Shown: positions 1-11,540, counted from the first letter of the stretch. The stretch: 64,000 bases of DNA from Diphasiastrum complanatum (GCA_029204225.1 CM055093.1:24905912-24969911); one strand, 5' to 3'. Made by a program: numbers and translations. The notes: generated by a model from the letters alone, not told the origin.

Positions 1-963
1 AAGCCTGACAAGTTGCAAAGCCACAAAATTCATTCTGAACTGCATGAATCAGAAGATGATGAACCACTTTCAAAATTTTTAAAACAGGACAGTGCCACCA
101 AAGATCAGAAAAAGATCAAAGTGCAGGATGTAGAAGATGATGAGCCTCTCTTCAATATTCTTAGTAAGGTCAAAAGCTCAAAGAAGAAAAAAAAGGTAAT
201 TGGGACTCCCAAAGCTGTAAGCAGGCAGACTTCCGCAACAGAGTTAGACATAGGAGCATCTTCAAAGGCTTCTTCAGAGACTGAATTGAATACAATCACG
301 TCTGCTTTCCTTGAGAATAAATCTACAACAAGTGGAGATTCTCTGTTGCCTTCATCCAAGGGAGATTCATCGACAATTGAGCTTTCTGTTATCGATGAGA
401 GTGTTCCGCTAGAAAATGAAAGTCCAAAATTAAAGGCTTCCTCCACAATCAAGGATCATAAAGTTGACAATAGTGCTACTCTAGGTCTGGATGCTGTTAC
501 TGAGAAGAGACTTGGTAAGGTTATAAACAAAGAACAAAAGGCAGCTTCCTTGACAATGGAGGATCATAGAATTGATGATAGTTCCACCCTACGTCAGCAC
601 GCTGTTGCCGAGAAGAGATTGGGTAAGGTTATAAACAAAGACCAGAAGGTCACTGGACACTCGGCACTGCAAAAGAAGTCTGTTGAGGAGATAGGAAGGA
701 CATTTGGCAAGCAGAACAAGAACTCGCTGGTAACTAAAGAAACTTTGGGTAGAAGAAAGGTTCTTCTGGATGAGCCATTATACACATCTCAGAAAAAAGC
801 AAGGCTTCTATCTTTCCGTAAGTCGAGAAATATCATCAACAAGCGAATCAATGCTGATTCCATAAGCCAGCATCTGATGCCAGAAGTTGCTTGTCCAGAA
901 GTGGCTGCAGCACATGTACTGAGCCCAGAACCCAGTGTCAGAATCCTTTGCATTGCAGTTTAA
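1..963 (+). CDS. Unrecognised protein, C-terminal (last) exon, partial at left edge
   Basis: The frame is open from the first base to a TAA at 961-963, so at least 320 residues of a longer protein are visible and the true start lies outside the window. I do not recognise a catalytic domain. The chain is hydrophilic, rich in Lys, Ser, Asp and Glu. It has two copies of an acidic DDEPL motif, each followed by a basic patch (one contains KKKKK), and two copies of a module reading EKRLGKVINK about 40 residues apart, so part of it arose by internal duplication. The composition suggests an intrinsically disordered, possibly nuclear protein, which is inference only. AT-rich DNA resembling a 3' UTR follows the stop. 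The absence of stops over 320 codons and coding-like composition support a real gene rather than a chance frame. Confidence 0.65.
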   Translation, partial: KPDKLQSHKIHSELHESEDDEPLSKFLKQDSATKDQKKIKVQDVEDDEPLFNILSKVKSSKKKKKVIGTPKAVSRQTSATELDIGASSKASSETELNTITSAFLENKSTTSGDSLLPSSKGDSSTIELSVIDESVPLENESPKLKASSTIKDHKVDNSATLGLDAVTEKRLGKVINKEQKAASLTMEDHRIDDSSTLRQHAVAEKRLGKVINKDQKVTGHSALQKKSVEEIGRTFGKQNKNSLVTKETLGRRKVLLDEPLYTSQKKARLLSFRKSRNIINKRINADSISQHLMPEVACPEVAAAHVLSPEPSVRILCIAV

Positions 964-1385
964 GCTTTTTTTGTTTGTCTGAGACAAGCATTTCGAGGCT
1001 CCAACTTTCTATTATTATGTGGTTTTTAATTCCTATACTTGCTTGACACATGGATGTACTGGATTTTGTTCTACTTACAATTTTGCAGCACTTTTTGTTA
1101 CAGTCCTTAATCTTAACTTTTAAGTACCATTAGCTCTGCTGCACATCTTCCAAAACAATGCTCAAAGGATCTCTGTTTTTTATATACTCCATATAGACTT
1201 TTACGCAATCCAAGGTACTATAAGATCAACAAGGCAAAATTTTTTCCTATCATCAGGACGAGCAGCATCGCAGGTTCCTCTATCACTATCAATATTGAGA
1301 TTGTGGATATCAACGGCTTTCTCATACAACAGATAATAGTTTGTATGAAGGGGTTAGGGGTTCACCATAACCAAGCTTAACAGCA
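964..1385. other. 3' flank of the left-edge gene, no gene seen
   Basis: AT-rich DNA after the stop codon at 961-963. It probably includes the 3' UTR. I see no coding frame or structured repeat before the LINE-derived sequence starts near 1386. Confidence 0.5.
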
Positions 1386-2745
1386 TCGGAAAACCAACCT
1401 AAGGACTAAACCATCAAAATAGACCTAAGTTAGCCATAAAACTGGAATAAAGGTAAAGAATTGGTACTACCGCGGCCAAAAGGTACTCGGGTTTACATCA
1501 CAAGGATGTAGAGAGAGAGAGAGCAAGAAAGAAAGAAAGAAAGCTTTATTAATGTCTTTTCTATGCCAAAATGCATATAAGACTAATTAAATACATGTCA
1601 AGTATGTGATGACAATGGGAGCGCATAAAACGTCTCTGAAGCTGTAATAAAGACACATCTAGTACAAACTACGATAAATGCGAAAACGAGAGAGTATGTG
1701 CATAGTAATAAATGCGTCTATGTCACGATGTAAAGTCCTTGCTGATGTTGTAGAAAGATGTAATGCGAGCTGCAGACGCTGGAAGCGCTGGAGCCCTCTG
1801 ACGTCGTCTATGTGTAGTGTCTCTGCATAGGAGGTCTGGTGATCCTGACAATAGAGTGATGGTGAGAAGTACATTGTCTGTGATCAGCCTCATCATCATC
1901 ATAATCATCAACATCATCATGCATTGTATCTCGCGATCTCCGCCTGGTAAAGAAGTAATCAAGGGCTGAGTGGTAAAATGTTGAGCTGTCCTGCATAGAT
2001 CTCGCTTCAATATGAACATCTCTCGTACCATAAGAGCGACACATTGGGGGTCCTCATAGGCTTTGAGAGAACGTAGAGTGGTAGGCATGTCTCGAAAGCA
2101 GTGATATCTCCCTCCGATCTCATAGTATATAGGACATCTAAAGATAAAATGCTCTTCAAACTCCACCTCATCTAGAGAGCATAACTGGCAAATCCACTCC
2201 TCTCTAGGAATGCTGTGGAACTTCCCAGTCTCGATAGCTAGCTGGTGAGAAGACACTTTGAGCTATCCCAGTGTGAATCTGAGGCAATGTGACAGTCCTG
2301 GGTCCAAGTAGTGTGACAGGACTGGAATCCTTGCTACATCTAGCTCCAAAAAGTGGGTCCGATAGAAAACAGGCTTAACCCCTAACTGGCGACTCCACTC
2401 CAAATATGCTCGATAGAGAAATCGTCTGATATACTAATGGGTGCTTGAGGAAAACTCTGCAATGGAAATACCAAATGACTCAAATAGGAGGTGAAATGCC
2501 TGAGAGAACCATGATAATATATAGCCTTGATCATGGAGATAATGTGAGGAGGATAGTGCAAGCTGTGTGTATCATCTGTCCATCTCTGGTAATGCCTGCA
2601 CCCTCTGAATATAGGCGATGAGCTGATGTTCTGCCTCTATCTGTATAGGTGGAACTGCAAACTCAGCTAGAAGAATATCATGTGGAACAGAAGGCTTTGC
2701 TCGAATCAACCGAGCTAAGCCCAGAGAGAAACATAGATTTCACAG
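1386..2745 (-). mobile_element. LINE (non-LTR retrotransposon) 3' half: C-terminal RT region with zinc-finger-like tail
   Basis: On the minus strand a nearly continuous frame runs from about 2730 to about 1880, interrupted by only a few stops (for example a TAG where FTLG and LKVSS should join). It ends in a signature typical of LINE polyproteins: an IETGKF segment, then IPREEWICQLC, an acidic stretch, and EEHFIFRCPIYY, which gives a Cys-x2-Cys...His-x4-Cys finger. Upstream residues such as LLAEFAVPPIQIEAEHQL also read as protein. There is no endonuclease or YADD box here, so this is a 3' fragment. Its 3' end (1386-1560) matches 51,098-51,250, which marks the family's terminal region. A GA/GAAA-rich stretch lies at 1510-1542. 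It is non-functional because of stops and missing domains. Confidence 0.75.
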
Positions 2746-3935
2746 TCCCTTTTGACAAGTCAAGACCAAACCTTTTGAACCCTTTTGTTTTATAACATAA
2801 CAGGTTTAAACAGAGTTGTATAAAATCTTACGTACAAAGTACCATAAAGCAAAGCAAGTTTTAGGACACCCAACTGTTACTTGCCACCATTCCACCAAAC
2901 GAAACCGCACGAGTTAGTATAGTGAGGAAGACGGGTGTCATAGCTGAGCATCAATTGTTGTCCATGTCCGAAACAAGATTCACTACATACTAGCTTAAAT
3001 GAAACATATCATAAATAGTCCAGTCTTCCCTACCGATGATTGAACTCATAATAGGTCCTGCCCTAATAACACTGTATCAGGGCAAATTCCATACTGATCA
3101 ACACTTAGGCAATAAATCCTATCATTACCATACAACAATGTTACAACATCCAAAGAAGTAGCCATAATCATTCATTGGAGTGGAAAAGGTCTAGTTTAGT
3201 CATAGATGTTGGTATCAGGGCACATTCGTACCATTCTGCACCAAATGGTACCATGAGTAAACATGGTAGCCAAGAGACACTATGATGTCTTGCTTGGGCA
3301 AATCCATTCAAGTTCACCAAGACCAAGACTGCACGCAAAAACAGAATCATGCAAGCTTTTATGCCAGTACAGTCCTATCACATATCGTTAAGTATAAAGT
3401 AAGGCGTGGGTGTAGTCGTCGGTATTAGGGTAAATCCTTACCATACTGATCCATAAAACTGGTAAATAGTCTTATACGAGTATAGAAAGGTCTAAGCATA
3501 TCCATGCTCTAGCCTAGCTATTCCAAAGTGGAGAAAAAAACTTTTAAAACAGTCTATAGGCTTATGTTCTTTACTAATGACTAAGACTTGAGTATTCACC
3601 AATAGTCATTGTTTTATCACATTAACCAATGTAGAACGTTTCAAAACCCTAGTTTCTATTACACTTGTTTGCATAACAAATGATGCATAGTTCAATGGTT
3701 TAGTAGCCTTACTGCTATTGCTAAACGTTCCATTTGTAAAAAGTATTAGGTTTAAAACCCTAAAAAAGCATAATAGAATGAAATGCAAGTGCATGAGTTT
3801 TTTTTGTATAAGAACGATCCTTAGAACTGTAAATACAGTTCTGCATAGGTGTTAAAGAGCAAGTTTAGTATGATACCTCAACACGGGTCGAGGATTCTTT
3901 CTGAGAAGTAGTCATGATCGTCTTCCTAGAGTAAT
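2746..3935 (-). repeat. LINE-family leader repeat, copy A, with conserved-loop hairpins
   Basis: This segment is about 70-75% similar by eye to 5,230-5,480 (both hold a run containing CCGCACGAGT followed by a GGAAGAC motif) and to 51,250-52,010. It carries small hairpins: one at 3421-3452 (upper stem GGTA/TACC, loop AATCCT), one at 3489-3514 (upper stem AGCAT/ATGCT), and degenerate ones near 3076-3103 and 3211-3240. In minus orientation it lies upstream of LINE coding sequence, so I read it as the element's 5' leader. No protein frame is convincing. Confidence 0.6.
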
Positions 3936-4925
3936 AAGCAGGGCGTCTGTCTAGTATTGGTACCCTAGAGCATAATATTAGGTTATTATGATAACGATTA
4001 TATGTAACCAAGGAGGCTATTGTTTCTTTCAGCAATGAAATTTCTTGTTTCAAGAACTAGAAATCTGCTTTGATCGCCAAAAGCACCAGATGAGGAACTA
4101 TATAGAAGATCCACAAGTCGTTTCCCTTCAGAAGTTTCATATATGCGTTTTTTATACCAACAAGTATAGCTATATAGGCGTCTGAGATGACGAAGATGGG
4201 GGATTGTGCAGAGTTGACTTGAAGATGAAGTTGTTTGCATATATCATCATACCAAGGTTGGTGAGGATGACGAAGCTTTGTGTACGAAGATTTCCTACGA
4301 TGTTTGGATGGGAACGCCATGGAGGCAACAATATGAAGGGCTATAGTAAGGAAAGATGCTTGGGATGTTGGAAAAGACCGTAGGCCGAACAATCAGGTTG
4401 CTCTGCGAGAATCCGAGTGTTCCTGATTAGGCGACGTTTCCAGATGGAGCCGATCTGTCGGATAAGGCTACTGCCTCAAGCCTCGATCAATCATCCTCCG
4501 AACTGCAGATAGCTTTTGCTAATCTGACAATGAGTTTATGAAACAACAGACAATGTCTAATGACAACGGAAACATATCTACTGAAAAATTGAACAAGCAT
4601 CATAACATTCAGAGTTTGCACATTGAGCAGAGAAGATGTAACTTATCCACATTATCAAAAATTGAGTGTACATTAGTTCTTTCTTGAGCGCTGTCTGTTT
4701 CCCAGATCAGCGCGTCGGCGTGAGAGAGGTGTTCTCTTCTCACGAATGGAACTAGCTACTGCTAGAACTGTCTTTCTTCCTTGATACGCACCTCACTGAA
4801 TGTTGCGTTTAGGATTCTCTATATCTGTATATATCTCTCTGTCTCTGATCCAATACATATATCATGTTGGATTAGATTACAAGATTGATTAGCTATGTTT
4901 AAGATAAGATAAGCCTTTAGAAATG
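3936..4925. other. No gene seen; possible LINE-flanking sequence
   Basis: Mixed-composition DNA between two LINE-derived blocks. Short frames on the minus strand have no recognisable motif. It may be decayed LINE coding sequence or unique spacer. Confidence 0.35.
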
Positions 4926-5190
4926 GAAAGCTCATGGGCCTTGCCCAATAGAAGAAAATGCTTACTATAGGCAGAGACCGGGGGCCACCATCATCAGCAG
5001 ATATCCTATCAATCCCCATATCCATGGCGTGTATCCTCAAAGGGTCATCAATGATCATATGAAACTCTGTCTGTCTAGAGGAGGTCCTAGCGTTGAAATC
5101 TCTAGGAAGAAGTATGTAACCACGCTCAAAATAAAGAAGAGTATCTGAAGAGAGATCAACATATGTATAATCAACAAAAGCAGACAAGAT
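4926..5190 (-). pseudogene. LINE apurinic-like endonuclease (EEP) fragment
   Basis: The minus-strand frame from 5187 contains the DFNART box of the exonuclease-endonuclease-phosphatase domain that nicks target DNA for LINE insertion. The preceding residues (RGYILLPR) occupy the beta strand where the catalytic Asp-Phe-Asn sits; the usual Gly before DFNAR is replaced by Arg. It continues with DPLRIHAMDMGIDR, the spacing seen in plant and protist LINE endonucleases. The frame runs to 4819 but loses similarity before then. It lies just downstream (minus strand) of leader repeat copy B, so hairpin leader and endonuclease are adjacent in one element. The RT part is missing here. Confidence 0.65.
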
Positions 5191-5229
5191 AATATAAAGC
5201 TGAAAAGTTCATACAGTGCTTAAAAAGCA

Positions 5230-6060
5230 CCATAGACAAGACATCCAGCTGATACTGCTACCATCCCACAATACAAACCGCACGAGTCAGCACAGTGGGG
5301 AAGACAGGTGTCATAGTTGAATGTCAGTTGTTATCTATGTCCAAAACGAGCTATACCACTTAACAACATAAATAGTATTAGTAACTCATAGTCCAATCTT
5401 CCCATATAGAGAAAGTGATAGGCCAAACCCTAATATCACCGTATCAGAGCTTGTGCCATGTTGATCAATTTGCGGGCTATTGGACCCTATCAATTTGTAT
5501 TTAAAGACGTATGTAAAGTTTAACAGTATAAGTTTCAATGTCAGGGCAAATCCATGCCATTCTAGCCCTTGTGAACGTTGCCTAAAACAACAAGTCATGC
5601 ACCGTTGTTGATACTCCTGAGCATATCCATGCTTTCTAGGCGTATAATAAATATCCACCAGAGACCTAATGAAATGGGTTAGACACCTACACGGGAAAGT
5701 ATGCTGCTACCCTGATTGAGAGGTACACATACGTAGGTATTAGGGCATATCCGTGCCATGCTAATCCTTATAACCGTTTGCTTACGCAAAACTGGTTATG
5801 TATTGTTATAATGCGTCCTGAGTCAATCCATGTTAGGTTGGATCACGTTAGGGACAGGTTTCATTATAACTCATTAGGGCAAGCTCAGACATGTACTAAG
5901 GTACTAGGGCAAGTCTATGCCATACTAATCCTTACGTAAAACGTCATTGCTCTTACGCAGATCCATGCTGTCTAAGAGCGTCTTAGCTAAAACTCTAGTT
6001 TTGGAAATGGGTGTTTATATGTCGAGGAGGACGTTGAAGTAGAAGCGATGGAGTCCAAAG
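5230..6060 (-). repeat. LINE-family leader repeat, copy B, densest hairpin array
   Basis: Six clear hairpins lie in about 440 bp: 5539-5567, 5611-5645, 5736-5767, 5900-5931, 5949-5979 and a weaker one at 5443-5475. Each has a lower stem whose sequence differs between copies but stays complementary (for example GCTCTTA/TAAGAGC at 5949-5979), an upper stem GGCA/TGCC or GCAT/ATGC, and an apical loop near AATCCA. The block ends near a GA-rich tract. It is the 5' neighbour, in minus orientation, of the endonuclease fragment. Confidence 0.65.
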
Positions 6061-6305
6061 AGGATGTTTGAGCAGGGGCAGGTGCACCCCTTTTCCTATT
6101 CCTGGCCATGGTTTACAAATCCTTCAGCAAATCTCCAACAGGCAGCTAGTAGGAGTGCAGCTCCACGGCAGGCACAACTTCCCTGGTCAGCGTAGGTCTA
6201 CAGCAAGCAGCAGTGTAGCGTCCTTGCAAGGCAATAGCTGGCAGCAGCGTAGTATCTGCATCGACAGGGCGCTCTATCATCGTGCACAGGGGCAGCACGC
6301 CATCG

Positions 6306-6308
<3 letters not shown>

Positions 6309-6367
<59 letters not shown>
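6309..6367. repeat. (GA)n microsatellite
   Basis: About 29 uninterrupted AG units. A 114-codon frame crossing it is an artefact of the repeat. Confidence 0.95.
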
Positions 6368-6369
<2 letters not shown>

Positions 6370-7147
6370 CAATCTGATTAGACTTGCTAGTGCGGCCTTG
6401 CTCTCACATTAGTTCTAGATTTCAGTACATTGCATTAGTGTAGTGTTTACTTCAACATCTAGGAGATACATGTACTTGTCTCTGCAGCTGTCGAAAAATG
6501 TAATTTAAGGCTCCTCTCTGATGGAATAAGTTTCGATTCTGAATCTGGACAGTAATTGCTGCTATCTTTTGATGTTCCAATATTAGCCTACAATGGATCA
6601 ATCACCATTTCTGGCAAAAATTTAGTTGGTGAAATGCAGTTCTACCCCTTTAATTCTTCCCAAAGAGCTTGGCTTTGGCAGTAGTTCATTGTGAATAAAA
6701 AGCAACTAACTGTCAACCATGTCTTTGCTGCACTACACACTCAGCAACCTTTTTTTAAGATCGAATAATAGGATGCTGCTGTAGAGAGCACCTGTGAAAA
6801 TCATATCTGTCATGGGCATGTATATCTGGAGTCTGGACCTTAAAATATTCCTTTCAAGAGAATTTCCCGACTTTCACATTTTACCTGGCAAGAACATTGT
6901 GCACAGCATCAATCAGTCTCCTGACCATTTCAACTGAGTCTAGTGATCATATCACCCTATATATGAAGATGGAAGTAGATTATGATTTCAGTTGAAATCT
7001 ATCCTAGATACAGTAGGTGCAGCATCACCATGTACTAACTAGACTGCCTGTAGAGTAACAGTAGCATATTTCTAGATCATGCTAGGGGATTGTAGATGCA
7101 AAAATACTGTAGCATACTTTGTATGAATCATGATGGACTAAAATTTC
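6368..7147. other. No gene seen
   Basis: AT-rich spacer without a credible coding frame or clear repeat. It may be intron if the possible exon at 7210 is real. Confidence 0.4.
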
Positions 7148-7209
7148 ATGCTTGGACTTTATGTTAGGTTTTATTCTTTTACCATCAATAGATTTTTTTT
7201 GTATTGCAG

Positions 7210-7468
7210 AAGTTTAGTGACACCTTATATGTCTAATCAGGAAAAGGAGACGGTTTCAGCGGGAGAGCTCAAAGCTTTGCAAGAAGAACTTTATCCAATT
7301 ATTACAGAAAGGCAGCAAGGTGGTCAAAAGGACTTGACAAATGATTTAATGGAAAAATGGATTGAGGTTACCTGCAAGCAGCTGCATACTTCCTTTGATA
7401 CACATGTTTCTATTGTCCAACATTTCCTATGCCATTCGCAAGGGTCATGTGACAAATTATCCTGCTAG
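7210..7468 (+). CDS. Possible isolated exon of an unrecognised gene
   Basis: A pyrimidine-rich stretch and TATTGCAG acceptor end at 7209. The frame that follows includes an ATG at 7229 and reads as ordinary protein: MSNQEKETVSAGELKALQEE and onward to LTNDLMEKWIE, hydrophilic and helix-forming. A GT after GAG at 7366 could be a donor (weak consensus, GTTACC); otherwise the frame runs to a stop at 7466-7468. I do not recognise the family. No partner exons were found within several kb, so it may be one exon of a long-intron gene, a transduced fragment, or a chance frame. Confidence 0.3.
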
Positions 7469-7864
7469 AGACTGTTGTGCTTTAATATTGGAGCCTGACT
7501 TCCCGTTTATCTCAATTTCAATCCTCTGTGCAGTTGTGCCTGCTATGCATGATGGAGCTGTGGTTCAAGGCTTTGTGGGAGGACTCCACCATGTCCTTTT
7601 TCTTAATGTTTAAGCTAGGTATATTGTTACTTTATGAACAGGTGGCATGGTTTGCATTATGCCTCCAAGCTAGCTTTTCCTGAAGTCCTTTGCTTGGATC
7701 TGTTTTTTAGCAAGACTTAAGCAAGCTCAATTTGTTGACAATGAGAGCACACAACAATGCATTCAATGCATTATGAGTAGAGAGGATGAGCATACAGAAC
7801 TTGTATTGTAATGTAATGGAATGAATGACAAAGGTTACTTGAAAGATATGAGATTACTTCAAAC

Positions 7865-7993
7865 CTTAGAAGCCCGTTCCGACCAAAATGGGTCGGAACG
7901 TTCCGTACGTTCCGGAACGTTCCTGGTCGGAACGATACTGATATACATTTAATTATTTTGATTATTTATCTTAATTAAATCCTTTGTTAACAA

Positions 7994-8049
<56 letters not shown>

Positions 8050-8084
8050 TTGAGCATCGTTCTGTTCCGGAACGGGCAACTAAG
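7865..8084. mobile_element. Non-autonomous hAT-type MITE (220 bp)
   Basis: The element is bounded by an identical 8-bp direct repeat CTTCAAAC (7857-7864 and 8085-8092), the length of hAT target-site duplications. Its ends are 16-bp inverted repeats, left CTTAGAAGCCCGTTCC, matching the complement of the right end at 14 of 16 positions. The interior has nested palindromes built on GTTCCGACC/GGTCGGAAC and a long (AT)n tract (7996-8046). No coding capacity. Confidence 0.8.
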
Positions 8085-8379
8085 CTTCAAACATGTTCCT
8101 CAAATCTAGTCCATTGGTGATCTCAAAGTCCACTTTACATAGAAGGATTTGACATCATTATTCACACCATTTAAGGAACTTGGGCCTATCTAGTCATTTA
8201 ATACACTTGGGTACACAAGGTAAGAGACATGAGATACAATGGCATTTGTTGATGTGGCGTATGTTGATGATACAATGGCATATGTTGATGTGGCACTCAA
8301 TTGACAACTTGTGCAAGTATGTGAAAATTATGTTTTCAGCACTTCATCAAAGATCCATAATAAACAAGTGTCTACAATC

Positions 8380-10350
8380 ATCGAACCATATTTGCAAAGT
8401 CCATGCAATCAGCACATTTGCTCTCTTGCACTTGCATTGTTGGTTTTTCTTGATTGCATGGCTTTTTACAACTTAAGATCGAACTTATTCGCATCTTCAT
8501 TTTTGTCATATTTTGTTGGTAATGAGCTCATCCATCACTCTATAGGAGGATATTCAATGTGCACACATAATGAACTTTGAAAAGTCATTTCTTTCTTTAG
8601 TAAAGACATCTACATGAGCTTCTTTCACATCATTTTTATCTTTACATTTCTTAGCTTCTAGTTTAGCCTTCTTTTTTTGACTTTGATTGGCCTAATATTT
8701 CTAGAGCTATCCCAATAGTGACTCTTGCCAATCTGATATGTTTTATCTGTCACAATATTTTTCAGAATTAGGAAAATGGAAGTAGTTGATATGAAAGTCC
8801 CCCTTAAACAATCAATGCACCAATCCTTCAGAACAAGTAGGAATATGGGTTCAGTTAACTATTAAGATGTGACAATACATTCCATAATAAATAGTTTGTT
8901 GAAATTTGCAATTTAGAGTAGAGATGCTAGTTATAGTAGTCACTAAAAGTAACTTCAATTTCTAGCAAAAGAAATCTCAAAATCTCTTTTCAAGGTTTGG
9001 ACCTTCCACAAGGATTCTAAGGGCTTGTACTTTCACAGAGAGAGACTTGTCACATTCTCTCTTTTTCTTTGCAATTTTCGAAATGAAGAAAATTCCACAT
9101 GATTTGTGGCCCAACGTGCAAGGAATCTAAAAAATTCTCCATCTGTGTAAGTGTGGTTGTCTACTTTCTTCATTGTGGAGTTGCGGGTTTCCTTGGGGTG
9201 GAATTCACTTGACCTTTGGCATGAATATTCCTCTGCATCAATGTCACATCATTCACTTCAAGCATTCATATAAGACTAGAACCACATCATTCGCATACAA
9301 AATAATAAATATCATAATGTCCCCAAGCTTACACCCTTGATCACCATGCAGGCCAATGGTTCCCTCAAGTTCTTTGATGTAAAGATCAAAGAGTGTAAAT
9401 GAAGGTGTAGAGTGTGTCCCCATCAATCCAAAGATTTGATGTGGACCTACTTGTAGTCTTGGACCTCACATTTTTGTTTTTTTTTATGATTCATGTCCTA
9501 TTCTACAAAGAAAAGCTTAGGCAACAAAAAAGGAATTTTATGTGGCATGGTGACATACTCTTAACAATTCTCTCATCCAAAAAACGTAGTGATGTAACTT
9601 GATAAGAGACATGTAGAATAACAATGTATGTTGATGTGGCACATGATTGACAGTTCTTTGAGGTCGTGATGTTGTCAATATGGATTGGAAAAATAGACCT
9701 TGAACTTGATATTTCAATGAGAGCACCATCTCTCAATGCAAATCCACCATGCTTGAGTTAGTCGTTGGAGAAGCTAGTAATTCTTGACCAATATTTTTGA
9801 TAATTTATCTCATCCATTTCCTTTATCTCTTTCATGTAGTTGATGGTTCTAATCATAGAACAAGCCTCCAAAGGAAGTATGTTGGTTTTTGGCATGAGGA
9901 CTAAGAACAAAATTGGTTTACTTTTCTATTATGTAGGTGATTAAGAGTCTCATGAAAACTTTCGATTTCCACCCATTTATGCAATCCTAAAGCATGCCTA
10001 TGTTACCAATGTCTCAAATACTAGTCTCTCCTTGTGCCAATAGTTGCTTTCATACCATAAAAGACCTTGCATTCTCCCATCATTCTTTTATCTACATAAG
10101 CTTTTAAGGAGAGTTGGTAGACATTTCATCCCCAACACTCTTATATTCTTGGGCCCCCTTTTATCCTTATTGAGCACGAACTAATGTTTGATGTTCTAGC
10201 CTTTTGTTTGCAATGATGGCTTTGCTCTTTGCACTTTCTTTAAGTTTCTTCATAGTCATCTCAAATTCATGATCAAACCAAGGATTGCATGGGAGCCCAG
10301 CTTTTTGCAATACTTGAAAATGAAGGATTGCTGCAAACTGCATGAGTAGT
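8380..10350 (-). mobile_element. Second LINE remnant: endonuclease C-end and RT active-site piece
   Basis: Two diagnostic islands remain on the minus strand. At about 10,300-10,170 a 44-codon open stretch contains NPWFDHEFEMTMKKLKE, like the PWFD..C segment at the end of LINE endonucleases. At about 9,390-9,262 another reads LFDLYIKELEG, GCKLGDIMIF, then ILYANDVVLVL, which is the RT catalytic box with YAND in place of YADD. Stops and frameshifts lie between them. The distal part (8,380-8,700) resembles 38,680-38,980, so it is a repeated family. It is long dead. Confidence 0.65.
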
Positions 10351-11540
10351 GGAGTAATAGAAGACTTTAAGATTTGAACACAATTTATAAGCCTGAGTAA
10401 ATGCTTTGACTATGAATGATTGTTATGTACATTCTGGTAAAGCAACTTAACATTGCTAGTTTATGGATTAGATAAAATTGCATTATTCAAGAAGACTTAT
10501 TCCATAAAATTGGTGAACAAGGTGCAATTAGAGTCTAAAATCTTTGCAAGCATTAGGGAAAGTATGGGCTCAAAATGGGTTTTTTTTGTAAAGATACTAT
10601 TGTTGACTTTTCACCTTTTAAACTTTCAAATAGGCCTGTAACGAACTGTTACAGTGATTCACTTATATGATTGACTTACGCCATTAGAAAGAGGACTTCA
10701 AGAGCTTTCCAAGGAATACCATATTGTCATAGTTCTACCAACAAACCAAAAAATTATCATTATAGCTCACCAAAAATTGAAATATTTATTCGACGCGTAC
10801 ATTCATTGTTGTCCATCACCAAATAGTAGGCAAAAAAAAAAAATCAAATTTCATGCATGTATTCAATCACTGTTCCACTATGCATGAAATGCTAGAGCAA
10901 AGCGAAAAGGGCTTATTCATATCTTTTGAAACTCTTGGAGTAAATACTATCTACAACCTCGTCAATGCTTTTCATAAAAATGGTTTTATGAGGGAGAAGC
11001 TATGTGAGATTACTAATAATATCCTTGCTCACAATGTTTTTCTTGGGCTACTATGAATTATCGGCTAATGTTGTTGTCAAGAAGAGGAGGGGTTCATCCA
11101 CCTCTTCCAAGTCATTTCTAGCACGGGAAGTAGGGCTAGATCCTAGGAGCCTTGGAGATGGAAGCACAACAATAAAAGCAGCACTACTTCTACTTACAAA
11201 AAAAGATAGCATTACACCCAAAGCATAACCAAAATGAACTAGCATGTAACTCTGCCTCTCTCTTTTCTCTCTCTCCAACACACACTCACACAAACACGAC
11301 TTTCTCTCTCTTCCCTATTAGAGCTCCAAGCCCTCCCACTCTCTTTCTACAAGCTTAACTAAATTAGAAACACTCCAAGGTTAGGCATTATAAGGGAAGC
11401 TCCCTAAGATCCTGCTTACAAAACAAAACACCATGGAAAACACACTATGGAGCAACCACCCAACCAAATAGAAGCAACCAATCAACTCTAGAAGCTTCAC
11501 CCCAAAGCCAAGGAATAAGAAGCATGAGGTAGAGTGAAAC
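10351..11540. other. No gene seen; spacer before the Gypsy element
   Basis: AT-rich with short frames only. A CT/CA-rich stretch (11,250-11,345) is low complexity. No recognised element. Confidence 0.4.

Noticed and set aside
105-785. Minus-strand frames under the left-edge gene
   Set aside because: Shadows of the plus-strand coding exon.
5443-5979. CRISPR-like array
   Set aside because: Units are hairpins with varying stems at irregular spacing in a plant LINE, not identical repeats with spacers.
6068-6412. 114-codon plus frame ending in Arg-Glu repeats
   Set aside because: Crosses the (GA)n tract. The upstream part has no recognisable motif and no splice support.
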